43,800 bases of DNA from an uncultured Clostridia bacterium. Its GTDB lineage: Bacteria > Bacillota > Clostridia > TANB77 > CAG-508. Position 1 is the stretch's first letter. The number at the start of each line of letters is the position of its first letter. Below, in pieces: positions 16,542 to 24,756 of this stretch. The notes beneath the pieces are model-generated. The model saw only the letters and a program-made list of their open reading frames with translations. It searched no databases and was not told the origin of the DNA. Made by a program: the position numbers and the translations under genes. Location of the stretch: positions 1 to 43,800 of the forward strand of contig CANEDP010000011.1 of NCBI GenBank assembly GCA_947426305.1, given 5' to 3'.

Positions 16542-18984
16542 ATGGTTTATAAATTTACAGTTAGTAGTGAGAAAGTTTTGCAAATTGCCAAGGAAATTGC
16601 TACAAGGCTAGGTCATAATTACATTGGAACGGAACATATTTTGTATGGTTTGGCAAAGGAAGAAAATGGTGTTGCTAGCAAAGTTTTGAAAAAACAGAAT
16701 ATCACAGCAGATATTATTTTGGAGAAAATTGAAGATTTGATTGGAAGCAATAGTGCTAACAAAGTTGTTGTTTTGGGCTTTACACCAAGAACAAAGCGTG
16801 TGATTGAAAATTCGTATGCAGAAGCTAAAAAAGTTGGCTCTAATTATATTGGAACCGAACATTTTATTGTTGGTATTATGAAAGAAGCAGATAGTATTGC
16901 AATGCGCATTATCAGCAGTTTGCAAGTAAAGCCAGAAAATATTTATGAAGATATTAACAAAGTCATTAATGAATTTGATGATTCTATGAATGATTTGTCT
17001 GGCAACAATTCGAACAAAGATTTGGGAAGTTATGGCTTGACGCGGAACTTTGAATCAATTTAGTAATGATTTAACCAAAGAAGCTCGAGAAGGAAATTTA
17101 GACCCTGTGATTGGGCGCATTCAGGAAACAGAAAGGGTTATCGAAATTTTGTCAAGAAGAACGAAGAATAATCCTTGTTTGATTGGTGAACCAGGCGTTG
17201 GAAAAACGGCGGTTATTGAAGGTTTGGCACAGAAAATTGTGTCTGGCAATATTCCAGAAATATTGAAGAATAAGAGAGTGGTTTCGCTGGATATTACGTC
17301 TATGGTTGCAGGAGCTAAATATCGTGGCGATTTTGAGGAGCGTATTAAAAAAGCCTTAAATGAGGTGAAAAAGGCAGGAGATATTATTTTATTTATTGAC
17401 GAAATTCACACGATTGTTGGTGCTGGAGCAGCAGAAGGTGCTATTGATGCAGCTAATATCTTGAAACCGTTACTTGCACGAGGAGAAATTCAGGTGGTTG
17501 GAACGACGACAATTAAAGAATATCGAAAATATATTGAAAAAGATTCTGCTTTGGAAAGAAGATTTCAGCCGGTGGATATTTCAGAGCCTACCTTGGAGGA
17601 AACCAGAAAAATTTTAGACGGTTTAAGAGATAAATACGAGGCACATCATAATGTAAAAATCACAGATGAGGCAATTGGAGCTGCGATTGAGTTATCGAAT
17701 CGTTATATTACAGATCGTTTTTTGCCAGATAAAGCGATTGATTTGATTGATGAAGCATCTAGCAAAGCTCGTTTGAAGTCATTTGTTGAGCCAGAACATT
17801 TGAAAAATTTGGAAAAACAAGTGGAGAAATTGGAAATTGAAAAAGAGTCTGCGATTAATTTGCAAGATTTTGAGAAGGCGGCAAAGCTTCGTGATGAAAC
17901 AATTTGCTTGAAAAATAATTTGGAAAATGAAAAAATCAAATGGCGAAATGAAACCAATCAAAATATTATTACTATTGGTTTAGAAGAAATTGCGGAGGTT
18001 GTGAGCAGATGGACTGGGATTCCGGTTACGAAAATTAATCAAGATGAGAATGTGAAATTGAAAAATTTGGAGCAGATTTTGCATAAAAGAGTGGTTGGAC
18101 AAGAAGAAGCAATTGGGGCTGTTTCGAAGGCTATTCGAAGAAGTCGAGTTGGATTAAAGGATCCGAATCGTCCGATTGGCTCGTTTCTATTTTTGGGACC
18201 AACTGGTGTGGGAAAGACGGAACTTACAAAAGCGTTGGCAGAAGTTTTATTTGAAAATGAAAATGCGATGATTCGTTTGGATATGTCGGAATATATGGAA
18301 AGTCATTCGGTTTCAAAATTGATTGGTTCTCCGCCAGGTTATGTTGGATATGATGAGGCAGGATATTTGACGGAAAAGGTGCGTAAAAATCCGTATTCTG
18401 TAGTGTTGTTTGATGAAGTGGAAAAGGCGCATCCAGATATTATGAATTTGCTTCTTCAAATTTTGGAAGATGGGAGATTGACGGATAATCAAGGAAGAAT
18501 GGTCAATTTCAAAAATACAGTTATTATTATGACTTCAAATGTTGGAGCAAGATTGATTACGGAAAAGAAAAGTATTGGATTTGAAAATAAACAAGAAGAG
18601 GGGGAAAGAGATTATCAATTGGTAAAAAACGAGGTGTTAGGCGAAACAAGGAAAGTATTTAAGCCAGAATTTTTGAATCGTATTGATGAATTGATTGTGT
18701 TCCACAAATTGACAGATGAGAATTTGCGCGAAATTACGGATATTTTATTGGAAAAAGTGATTGAGCGCATTAAAAAACAGGGAATTGAAGTGGAAATTAC
18801 AGAAAATGCAAAAAAGATTATTATTGAAAACGGAAGTGATTACAAATATGGCGCAAGACCGCTTCGTAGAACGATTCAGAATTTGGTAGAAGATAAAGTG
18901 GCAGAAAGAATTTTGGAGGGAAATTTTGAGCAAGATAAAAAAATTATTTTAGATGGAGAAAAAGAGGAAATTTTTGTAAAATAA
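16542..18984 (+). CDS. clpC: ClpC-type AAA+ chaperone, expressed through a +1 shift at CGG
   Basis: Hsp100 unfoldase that works with ClpP in stress proteolysis; about 813 residues. The Clp_N repeats (residues 1-145) are followed by a linker ending GSYGLT at nt 17042. The 0 frame then has CGG and stops at 17063. Reading CGGA (17043-17046) as Gly gives LT-G-TLNQFSNDLTKEAREG and LDPVIGR, then ATPase 1 with GEPGVGKT, the UVR segment NLQDFEKAAKLRDE, ATPase 2 with GPTGVGKT, and the C-terminal domain. Without recoding only the N-domain would be made. The usual ctsR-mcsA-mcsB genes are not upstream. Confidence 0.92.
17043..17046 (+). other. Recoding site 4: CGGA in clpC
   Basis: In-frame codon 168 is CGG after ACG; the 0 frame stops six codons later. 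Gly reading joins the N-domain to the first AAA+ module. Confidence 0.9.
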
Positions 18985-19001
18985 TTGTGCATAAAAAACA
19001 C

Positions 19002-19030
19002 TTGCAATAATTTAATGGATAGTGTATAAT
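19002..19030 (+). promoter_or_regulatory. Promoter of tRNA-Gly
   Basis: TTGCAA 19002-19007, 17-base spacer, TATAAT 19025-19030. The predicted transcription start near 19037 falls inside the following palindrome. Confidence 0.85.
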
Positions 19031-19032
19031 AG

Positions 19033-19061
19033 ATTTATCAAATGTAAAATATTTGATAAAT
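19033..19061 (+). promoter_or_regulatory. Perfect 11-bp inverted repeat over the tRNA-Gly transcription start
   Basis: ATTTATCAAAT (19033-19043) and ATTTGATAAAT (19051-19061) are perfect inverted copies around a seven-base spacer, between the -10 box and the tRNA. Placement is typical of a repressor operator; as RNA only part of the 5' arm would be transcribed. The other tRNA promoters in the window lack such an element. Confidence 0.6.
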
Positions 19062-19062
19062 T

Positions 19063-19136
19063 GCGGCTATAATTTAATGGTAGAATGTCATGCTTCCGAC
19101 CTGATAGTGCGGGTTCGATTCCCGCTAGCCGCTCCA
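19063..19136 (+). tRNA. tRNA-Gly(TCC) with G37 and mismatched anticodon stem; candidate CGGA quadruplet decoder
   Basis: 74-base tRNA with acceptor GCGGCTA/TAGCCGC, T-loop TTCGATT and encoded CCA. Glycine identity is clear: G1-C72, C2-G71, G3-C70, C35, C36, U73. The anticodon loop is C32 U33 U34 C35 C36 G37 A38 (19093-19099). Bacterial tRNA-Gly(UCC) normally has A37; G37 extends complementarity so that UCCG pairs with CGGA. The stem TCATG/CCTGA has a T30-C40 mismatch, which could loosen the loop. TrmD methylates G37 after G36; here position 36 is C, so G37 is probably unmethylated. Nine CGGN frameshift sites in the window fit this tRNA. It may also read normal GGA. Confidence 0.93.
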
Positions 19137-19149
19137 AGAGGTAATAGGT

Positions 19150-19593
19150 ATGGATATTGAGGAATTTCGAAAAAAACGTAAATGTAAAGAAAACATAAAA
19201 ACAATTAAAGGATGGCTAGAAAAAGGCTATATAAGAGGTGCTAAAAGAAATCCTAAAACTAATGAATGGGACATTCCGAGTGAAGCAATTCCACCGTATA
19301 CTAGATGTGGAAAGGTTACAGGAGGGGGGATATATAAAAGTATTGCAAGAGGAGTTTTGAATGAACGTGATGTATTAGCTCAATTGTATAATATGCCAGA
19401 AAAAAGATTTAAAGAGTATATTAAACTAATGCTAGAAAAAGATTATTTAAAAACTTATGAATGTGAAGGAATTACATATTATATTCATACATTTAAAACA
19501 CAAAGTTTATTAAATATGTCTAAATCTGACATTATTAAGCTTGTTGAAGGAATTGCAGAAGGAGTGACTACAGTAGCATTAAAATTAGCATGA
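19150..19593 (+). CDS. HTH/excisionase-like protein downstream of tRNA-Gly
   Basis: Unrecognised 147-residue protein starting 13 bases after the tRNA, with AAGAGG upstream and no separate promoter seen, so probably co-transcribed with the tRNA. Residues about 15-50 (TIKGWLEKGYIRGAKR, then WDIPSEAIPPYT) resemble an excisionase or MerR-type helix-turn-helix in which a helix is followed by a basic wing. The second half (NERDVLAQLYNMPEKRFKEY) may be another winged helix. It is a candidate regulator of the palindrome before the tRNA, or the relic of a tRNA-associated element. No CGG. Confidence 0.55.
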   Translation: MDIEEFRKKRKCKENIKTIKGWLEKGYIRGAKRNPKTNEWDIPSEAIPPYTRCGKVTGGGIYKSIARGVLNERDVLAQLYNMPEKRFKEYIKLMLEKDYLKTYECEGITYYIHTFKTQSLLNMSKSDIIKLVEGIAEGVTTVALKLA

Positions 19594-19632
19594 TTTAATA
19601 TATAATATAAGAAAATGAATAGGAGAAAAAAT

Positions 19633-19725
19633 ATGCCAAAATTTCCCAGAAAAATGCATGGTGGAGAATTATGGGCAAAAATAGAAGTGCTTGAAAATGT
19701 TGTGGCTCCTTTATTTAAAAAGTAA
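19633..19725 (+). CDS. Small 30-aa ORF
   Basis: A 30-residue ORF (MPKFPRKMHGGELWAKIEVL, then ENVVAPLFKK) with AGGAG seven bases before the ATG. No family is recognised. It lies between the HTH-like gene and the DUF2000-like gene and could be translated with them. The ribosome site is the only support. Confidence 0.4.
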   Translation: MPKFPRKMHGGELWAKIEVLENVVAPLFKK

Positions 19726-19749
19726 AAAATAAATAAAGGAGAGTTAAAT

Positions 19750-20178
19750 ATGAATTATGAAGATAAAAAAATTGTAGGAATTATTGCGTCAAATGTCGAG
19801 CCAGCAGTGGCTCTTAATGTGATAGGACATTTGGCGGTTTCGATTGGAAAATATTCGGAAAGTGAAATGATGGGAAAGCCAGTGCTTACGGATAAAACTG
19901 GTATTAATCATTTGGGGATTAGCACTTTTCCGTTTATTATAACAAAAGTCAAAGCAGGAAAATTGAAAAATGCCATTGATATGGCCAAAAACAATCCCCG
20001 TTTATTGGTTGCCGATTATCCCAAAGATATGCTAGAAACTAGAACAGACGAAGAATTAGTAGCTTCGATTGCTGAGAAAGAAAACGATAAACTAGAATAT
20101 CTAGGAGCAATTATCTATGGAAATACAAAAGATGTTGACGAAATTACTGGTAAATTTCAATTGTGGAGAATTGATTAA
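19750..20178 (+). CDS. DUF2000 family protein
   Basis: A 142-residue protein that fits DUF2000: IVGIIASNVEPAVALNVIGH at the N-terminus, then MGKPVLTDKTGINHLGISTFPFII. The family is grouped by fold with type II peptidyl-tRNA hydrolases, but no activity is established for it, so I assign none. AAAGGAG lies before the ATG. No in-frame CGG. Confidence 0.75.
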   Translation: MNYEDKKIVGIIASNVEPAVALNVIGHLAVSIGKYSESEMMGKPVLTDKTGINHLGISTFPFIITKVKAGKLKNAIDMAKNNPRLLVADYPKDMLETRTDEELVASIAEKENDKLEYLGAIIYGNTKDVDEITGKFQLWRID

Positions 20179-20258
20179 AATTGGCAATTTCTGCAAAGTT
20201 TTGAATAGAAATAGAGTATGATACCATTAGAAGGATTAATTTGAAAGGGGTAAATCAT

Positions 20259-20597
20259 ATGAAAATTTCAGAAATTTTGAGACAAAACATAGAAATACAA
20301 CAAAAGCGGATTTTAGAACAACCAACCATGACGTTAAAGGAATTTTTTAAAAATTCCAAAAAAATGTCTCCCAAAGTGCTTATTTTTCCAGACGATATTC
20401 CGTTAAATTTACTGAAAACAGGAATGACAATTCGAAAATTTGCTTATCTTTCCCAAGAGAAAAAATGGATGGTAAGTGACCAAAATTTATTAACTGGTTT
20501 GGAAGAATTTTATGAAACTCACTTTAATAGCAAGGAATTTCAAGAAAATTTCAATTGGATATTTAACAAAAAGGGTTATCTTTTTGACCCCAAATAA
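20259..20597 (+). CDS. Orphan protein with an in-frame CGG read as Arg
   Basis: Unrecognised 112-residue soluble protein (MKISEILRQNIEIQQKRILE, later FPDDIPLNLLKTGMTIRKFA). AAAGGGG lies eight bases before ATG 20259 and a terminator directly follows the stop, so the ends are well supported. Codon 17 is CGG (20307) followed by A. Recoding there would hit TAG two codons later, so the intact ORF implies arginine. This is one of the counter-examples to obligatory recoding. Confidence 0.6.
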   Translation: MKISEILRQNIEIQQKRILEQPTMTLKEFFKNSKKMSPKVLIFPDDIPLNLLKTGMTIRKFAYLSQEKKWMVSDQNLLTGLEEFYETHFNSKEFQENFNWIFNKKGYLFDPK

Positions 20598-20598
20598 A

Positions 20599-20630
20599 GA
20601 AAAGTCTCTCAAATTCGAGGGACTTTTTTA
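20599..20630 (+). terminator. Terminator after the orphan gene
   Basis: Stem AAGTCTCTC with GAGGGACTT (one G-T pair), followed by five or more T residues. Confidence 0.85.
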
Positions 20631-20713
20631 TTGGTTATTTTATTTTTAAGAAAAACTATACATTTTTTTTAAAATATGATATACTAATCAAAACAAAAAA
20701 CGAGGATAAAAAC

Positions 20714-21140
20714 ATGAAACAACTAATTTTAAATTCCGAACAAGAAACGATTGAATTCGGCAAGAAAATGGCACCTGATTTGAAAAAACGGAGATGTGAT
20801 TGTTTTAACAGGTGATTTAGGTTCTGGAAAAACAAAATTGACTGAAGGAATTTTGACTTTTTTTGGTTTAGAAAATGAAATATCTAGCCCAACTTTTACG
20901 ATTGTGAATGAATACCAAACCAAAGATTTTCCGATTTATCATTTTGATGTTTATCGCCTAGAAAATAGCGATGAATTTTTAGCAATTGGGGGAGATGAAT
21001 ACTTTGAAAAAGGCGTCAGTATTATCGAATGGGGCGAAATGATTGAAGATGTTTTGCCAGAAAAATATGTGAGGATTTCGTTTGAGAGAGATTTGGAGAA
21101 TGAAAATCGTAGAATCATAAAAATTGAGGAGAAACTATGA
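20714..21140 (+). CDS. tsaE: tRNA t6A synthesis ATPase TsaE, expressed through a +1 shift at CGG
   Basis: TsaE is the P-loop ATPase that, with TsaB and TsaD, makes t6A at position 37 of ANN-reading tRNAs. The first 25 codons from ATG 20714 read MKQLILNSEQ...APDLKK; the 0 frame then has CGG AGA and stops after nine codons. Reading CGGA (20789-20792) as Gly gives DLKK-G-DVIVLTGDLGSGKT with the Walker A motif, then SSPTFTIVNEY, HFDVYRLE and IEWGEM. Total 141 residues, normal length. Deleting one A of the preceding A-run would also restore frame, so this site alone is less certain. tsaB overlaps by four bases. Confidence 0.88.
20789..20792 (+). other. Recoding site 5: CGGA in tsaE
   Basis: In-frame codon 26 is CGG after AAA AAA. 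Gly reading gives LKK-G-DVIVL. A homopolymer indel is an alternative here. Confidence 0.8.
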
Positions 21141-21806
21141 AAATTTTAGCAATTGACACGTCTTCGAAAATCTGTAGCACGGCGATTTTAGAGGACGATA
21201 AAATTATCGATGAAATGAATTTAGATAACGGAACAACGCATTCCGAAAATTTGATGCCTATGGTGGCTGAAATTTTAGAGAAAAATCATTTGAACTTAGC
21301 GCAAATGGATTTGATTTCTTGCTGCATTGGTCCGCGGTTCGTTTACTGGTATTCGTATTGGCGTAGCAAGTGCAAAAGCCATGGCAGAAGTGGAAAATAT
21401 TCCCATTGCAAGCATTACTTCTTTGGAAACTTTGGCTAGAATCGATGAATCTTCGAAAACAAAAGTGGCTTTGATTGACGCTAGAAACAATCAAGTTTAC
21501 TGCGGAATTTTCAACGAAAATTATCAATTAAAACAAGAAATGCTGGCAGATGATATTTCTAAAATTATCGAAATTTTGAAGCAATATGACAATATCATTT
21601 GCCTTGGCGATGGTGCTGTTCTTCATCAAGATTTAATTTTGCAAAATCTGCCACAGGTTGAATTTTCTGAGAAGAATGCACAAAGTGCGGGTTTTGGTGG
21701 AAAAATTGCTTATCAAAAATATTTGAAAAACGATTTGCAATCGGCTGACACCATTTTGCCGATGTATTTGAGAAAATCGCAGGCAGAAAGGCTGAAGGAA
21801 AAATAA
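21137..21806 (+). CDS. tsaB: tRNA t6A synthesis protein TsaB, expressed through a +1 shift at CGG
   Basis: TsaB is the ASKHA-fold, inactive paralogue partner of TsaD. It starts MKILAIDTSSKICSTAIL and continues with GTTHSENLMPM. At residues 65-66 (Gly-Pro) the 0 frame enters CGG TTC. Reading CGGT (21335-21338) as Gly gives IGP-G-SFTGIRIGVASAKA, the signature motif of the family, then ASITSLETLA and PMYLRKSQAE. Total about 222 residues. It overlaps tsaE (ATGA) and is followed by rimI after one base, the standard tsaE-tsaB-rimI operon. Confidence 0.92.
21335..21338 (+). other. Recoding site 6: CGGT in tsaB
   Basis: In-frame codon 67 is CGG after CCG; the fourth base is T, the only non-A case. 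The restored Gly lies in the near-invariant GPGSFTG motif. Confidence 0.92.
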
Positions 21807-21807
21807 A

Positions 21808-22263
21808 ATGGAATCCATTAAAATTTTAGAAATGACTTTGGAAGATTATGAAGTTATCAAACATAATCTAACTTCTGATTTTGATGATTTTTGGAATGCT
21901 CTCATTTTGAAATCAGAATTGTTAGGAGAACATAAAAAATATCTGGTTGCCAAACAAAATGGTGAAATTGTTGGCTTTGCAGGAATGTTGCAAAATCCAC
22001 CAGAAATGGAGATTATGAATATCGTGATCAAAAAGCAACAACGAAAAAAAGGAATTGGCACACTTCTGTTAAATAAAATGCTAGAAATTGCAGAAAATAA
22101 CAAAATAGAAAGCATTTTTTTGGAAGTCAATGCGAAAAATTGGGTTGCCAAGAAACTGTATGAAAAAGCAGGATTTTGTGAGATTGGTATTCGCAAAAAT
22201 TATTATGGCGCAGGCGAAAATGCGATTTTAATGTCAAAAAAAGTAAATAATTTGCAAAAATGA
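21808..22263 (+). CDS. rimI: Ribosomal protein S18 alanine N-acetyltransferase (GNAT)
   Basis: RimI-type GNAT enzyme of 151 residues. The acetyl-CoA-binding motif A is IVIKKQQRKKGIGTLLLNKM (R/QxxGxG/A), followed by FLEVNAKNWVAKKLYEKAGF. It acetylates the N-terminus of S18 in other bacteria; the assignment rests on the motifs plus position directly after tsaB. Last gene of the tsaE operon. No CGG. Confidence 0.88.
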   Translation: MESIKILEMTLEDYEVIKHNLTSDFDDFWNALILKSELLGEHKKYLVAKQNGEIVGFAGMLQNPPEMEIMNIVIKKQQRKKGIGTLLLNKMLEIAENNKIESIFLEVNAKNWVAKKLYEKAGFCEIGIRKNYYGAGENAILMSKKVNNLQK

Positions 22264-22292
22264 TTGAAAAAATTTTTTGTTTGATATAAAAT
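22264..22292 (+). promoter_or_regulatory. Promoter of the Lon-like protease gene
   Basis: TTGAAA 22264-22269, 17-base spacer, TAAAAT 22287-22292, directly after rimI. Confidence 0.6.
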
Positions 22293-22323
22293 GAGATTAA
22301 AATGATAATATGGGGGAATACAA

Positions 22324-24735
22324 ATGAGAAGAGTAAGTGAAAACGAACTATTACCAAAAGATTTAAAAGATATTTGCAATCCAAATTCGTTTGGATTTGA
22401 AACAACAAAAGAATTAGAAGATACCTCTGATTTAATTTATGGACAAGACAGAGGCATCAAAGCCTTGGAATTTGGCGTTAATATTGACGTAAAAGGCTAT
22501 AATTTATATCTAGAAGGTCCATCTGGCGTTGGGAAAACGATGTACACCAAAAAATATCTAGAAAAGAAGGCGTTAAAAGACAAAACTCCTTCTGATTGGT
22601 GCTATATCTACAATTTTGAAGACCCAAATGAGCCAGTTGCCATCTCTTTCCCAGCAGGACAAGGTAAAGTTTTTAAAGAAAACATGGAAAGTTTTGTAAA
22701 AGATATCCGAAAAGATATCAAGAAAACTTTTAATAATGATGAATTCGAAAAAGAAAAGCAAGTCATCAAACAAGAATTTGATGACAAACGAGAGAATTTA
22801 CTTAAAAAATTAAATGATAAAACCATGAAACAAGGTTTCCAAATCAAATCAACCGATAACGGAATTTACATGATGCCGATTTACGAAGGAAAAACGATTG
22901 CAGAAGAAGAATTTGAAAATTTGCCACAAGAAATTAAAATTCAATACGAAGAAAAGTCAGCAGAAGTGCAAGAATTAATTTTTACGGCATTGGCAGATAT
23001 TAAAACTATTGAACGAGAATCGGATAAAAAAATTGAAACATGGCAATCGAATGTGGCATTAATGACGGTTAATATGCAAATTAATGCTTTAAAGTCAAAT
23101 TATAAAAGAAACAAGAAAATTAGTACGTATTTAGATGGGGTCAAAAAAGATATTTTGAAAAATATTGATTCTTTTTTAGCTCCAGAAGAAGATGCAAACC
23201 AAGCAGCAGAACAACAGGCAAATATACAACGTAAAGAAATAAGAGAGCCTTGGTTAAATTACAGAGTCAATCTATTTATTGATAACAGCAAACGCGAAGG
23301 TGCACCTGTTATTATGGATACCAATTATTCCTACAACAATATTTTTGGGCGTTTGGAATATGAAAATCATTATGGTATGCTAAAAACGGATTATATGATG
23401 TTAAAACCAGGATTATTACATGAGGCAAATGGCGGGTATATTATTTTCCAAATCAAAGATTTGATTTGCAATCCAGCTTGTTATGAGGCTTTGAAAAAAG
23501 CTTTGAGAGTCAAAGAATTGGCAATTGAAAATGTGGCAGAACAGCGAAATTCAATGGTTTTGATTTCCTTAAAACCAGAACCAATTCCATTGGACTTGAA
23601 AGTGCTTTTAGTGGGCAGTTCGAATATGTATCATACTTTGTTAAATATGGATGAAGATTTTAAAAAACTGTTTAAAATTAAGGTAGAATTTGAAGAATCG
23701 GCACCAAGAACGAATGAAAATATGATGAAATTGGCAAAATTCGTAAAAAGTTTTTCGGAGCAAGAAAATTTACTTGATTTAGACAAAGAAGCAGTTGCCA
23801 AAGTTGTGGAATTTGCCTCCAAAATATCGGGCGATAAAGATAAAATTTCTACACAGTTTAGCGAAATTGGAGAAATTATTGGTGAGGCTTCTACTTGGGC
23901 AGTTATTGCAAAATCCAAAATTGTTACGAAAGAGCATATCCAAAAAGCGCTTGATGAGCGTGTTAGCCGAATTAAAAAGTACGATACCAAATATTTGCAA
24001 ATGATTCAAGAAGAAACTTTACTCATTGAAACATCAGGCTACAAAGTAGGACAAATCAACGGTTTGACTGTTATGACAATTGGCGATTATTCTTTTGGGA
24101 AACCAGCGAAAATTACAGCTAATACGTATGTTGGAAAAAGTGGAATTGTGAATATTGAAAGAGAAGTGGAAATGTCCGGTTCATCGCACTCTAAAGGGGT
24201 ACTGATTTTGTCAGGCTATTTAGGGGAACAATTTGCACAAAAAGCGCCATTGTCGCTTACGGGAAGTATTTGTTTTGAGCAATTATATGGCGGAGTCGAT
24301 GGAGACAGCGCTTCGAGTACAGAAGCTTATGCGATTTTGTCGAGTTTGTCAGATATTCCAATTAATCAATCGATTGCAGTAACGGGTTCTGTGAACCAAA
24401 AAGGTGAAATTCAGCCAATTGGTGGTGTGAATGAAAAAATTGAAGGATTTTATCAAATTTGCAAAATGAGAGGATTTAATGGCGAGCAAGGTGTCATTAT
24501 TCCAAAGCAAAATGTTCGAAATTTGCATTTGTCAGATGATATTATCGATTCCGTAAAACATGGAAAATTCCATATTTATGCGGTAAAAAATATTGATGAA
24601 GGAATTGAGATTTTGACAGGTGTACCAGCTGGCAAAAAGGATAGAAATGGCAATTTCCCAAATGGTTCGATTAATTATTTGGCTTTAGAAAAACTAAAGA
24701 AATTTTCAAAAGCGGCTAGTGATTCGGAAAGATAA
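22324..24735 (+). CDS. Lon-family ATP-dependent protease (AAA_32 / S16 type)
   Basis: An 803-residue Lon-like protease, distinct from classical LonA because the N-terminal LON domain is absent. Walker A GPSGVGKT lies near residue 65, a coiled-coil insert covers roughly residues 120-290, and the AAA+ lid precedes the protease domain. The S16 active site is visible: GDSASSTEAYAILSSLSD with catalytic Ser, and GGVNEKIEGFY with catalytic Lys. It resembles the LonB/COG1067 group. It probably degrades damaged or regulatory proteins. A coiled-coil protein follows 21 bases after. No in-frame CGG. Confidence 0.9.
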   Translation: MRRVSENELLPKDLKDICNPNSFGFETTKELEDTSDLIYGQDRGIKALEFGVNIDVKGYNLYLEGPSGVGKTMYTKKYLEKKALKDKTPSDWCYIYNFEDPNEPVAISFPAGQGKVFKENMESFVKDIRKDIKKTFNNDEFEKEKQVIKQEFDDKRENLLKKLNDKTMKQGFQIKSTDNGIYMMPIYEGKTIAEEEFENLPQEIKIQYEEKSAEVQELIFTALADIKTIERESDKKIETWQSNVALMTVNMQINALKSNYKRNKKISTYLDGVKKDILKNIDSFLAPEEDANQAAEQQANIQRKEIREPWLNYRVNLFIDNSKREGAPVIMDTNYSYNNIFGRLEYENHYGMLKTDYMMLKPGLLHEANGGYIIFQIKDLICNPACYEALKKALRVKELAIENVAEQRNSMVLISLKPEPIPLDLKVLLVGSSNMYHTLLNMDEDFKKLFKIKVEFEESAPRTNENMMKLAKFVKSFSEQENLLDLDKEAVAKVVEFASKISGDKDKISTQFSEIGEIIGEASTWAVIAKSKIVTKEHIQKALDERVSRIKKYDTKYLQMIQEETLLIETSGYKVGQINGLTVMTIGDYSFGKPAKITANTYVGKSGIVNIEREVEMSGSSHSKGVLILSGYLGEQFAQKAPLSLTGSICFEQLYGGVDGDSASSTEAYAILSSLSDIPINQSIAVTGSVNQKGEIQPIGGVNEKIEGFYQICKMRGFNGEQGVIIPKQNVRNLHLSDDIIDSVKHGKFHIYAVKNIDEGIEILTGVPAGKKDRNGNFPNGSINYLALEKLKKFSKAASDSER

Positions 24736-24756
24736 ATAAAGGAGGATTTTTGGTCC

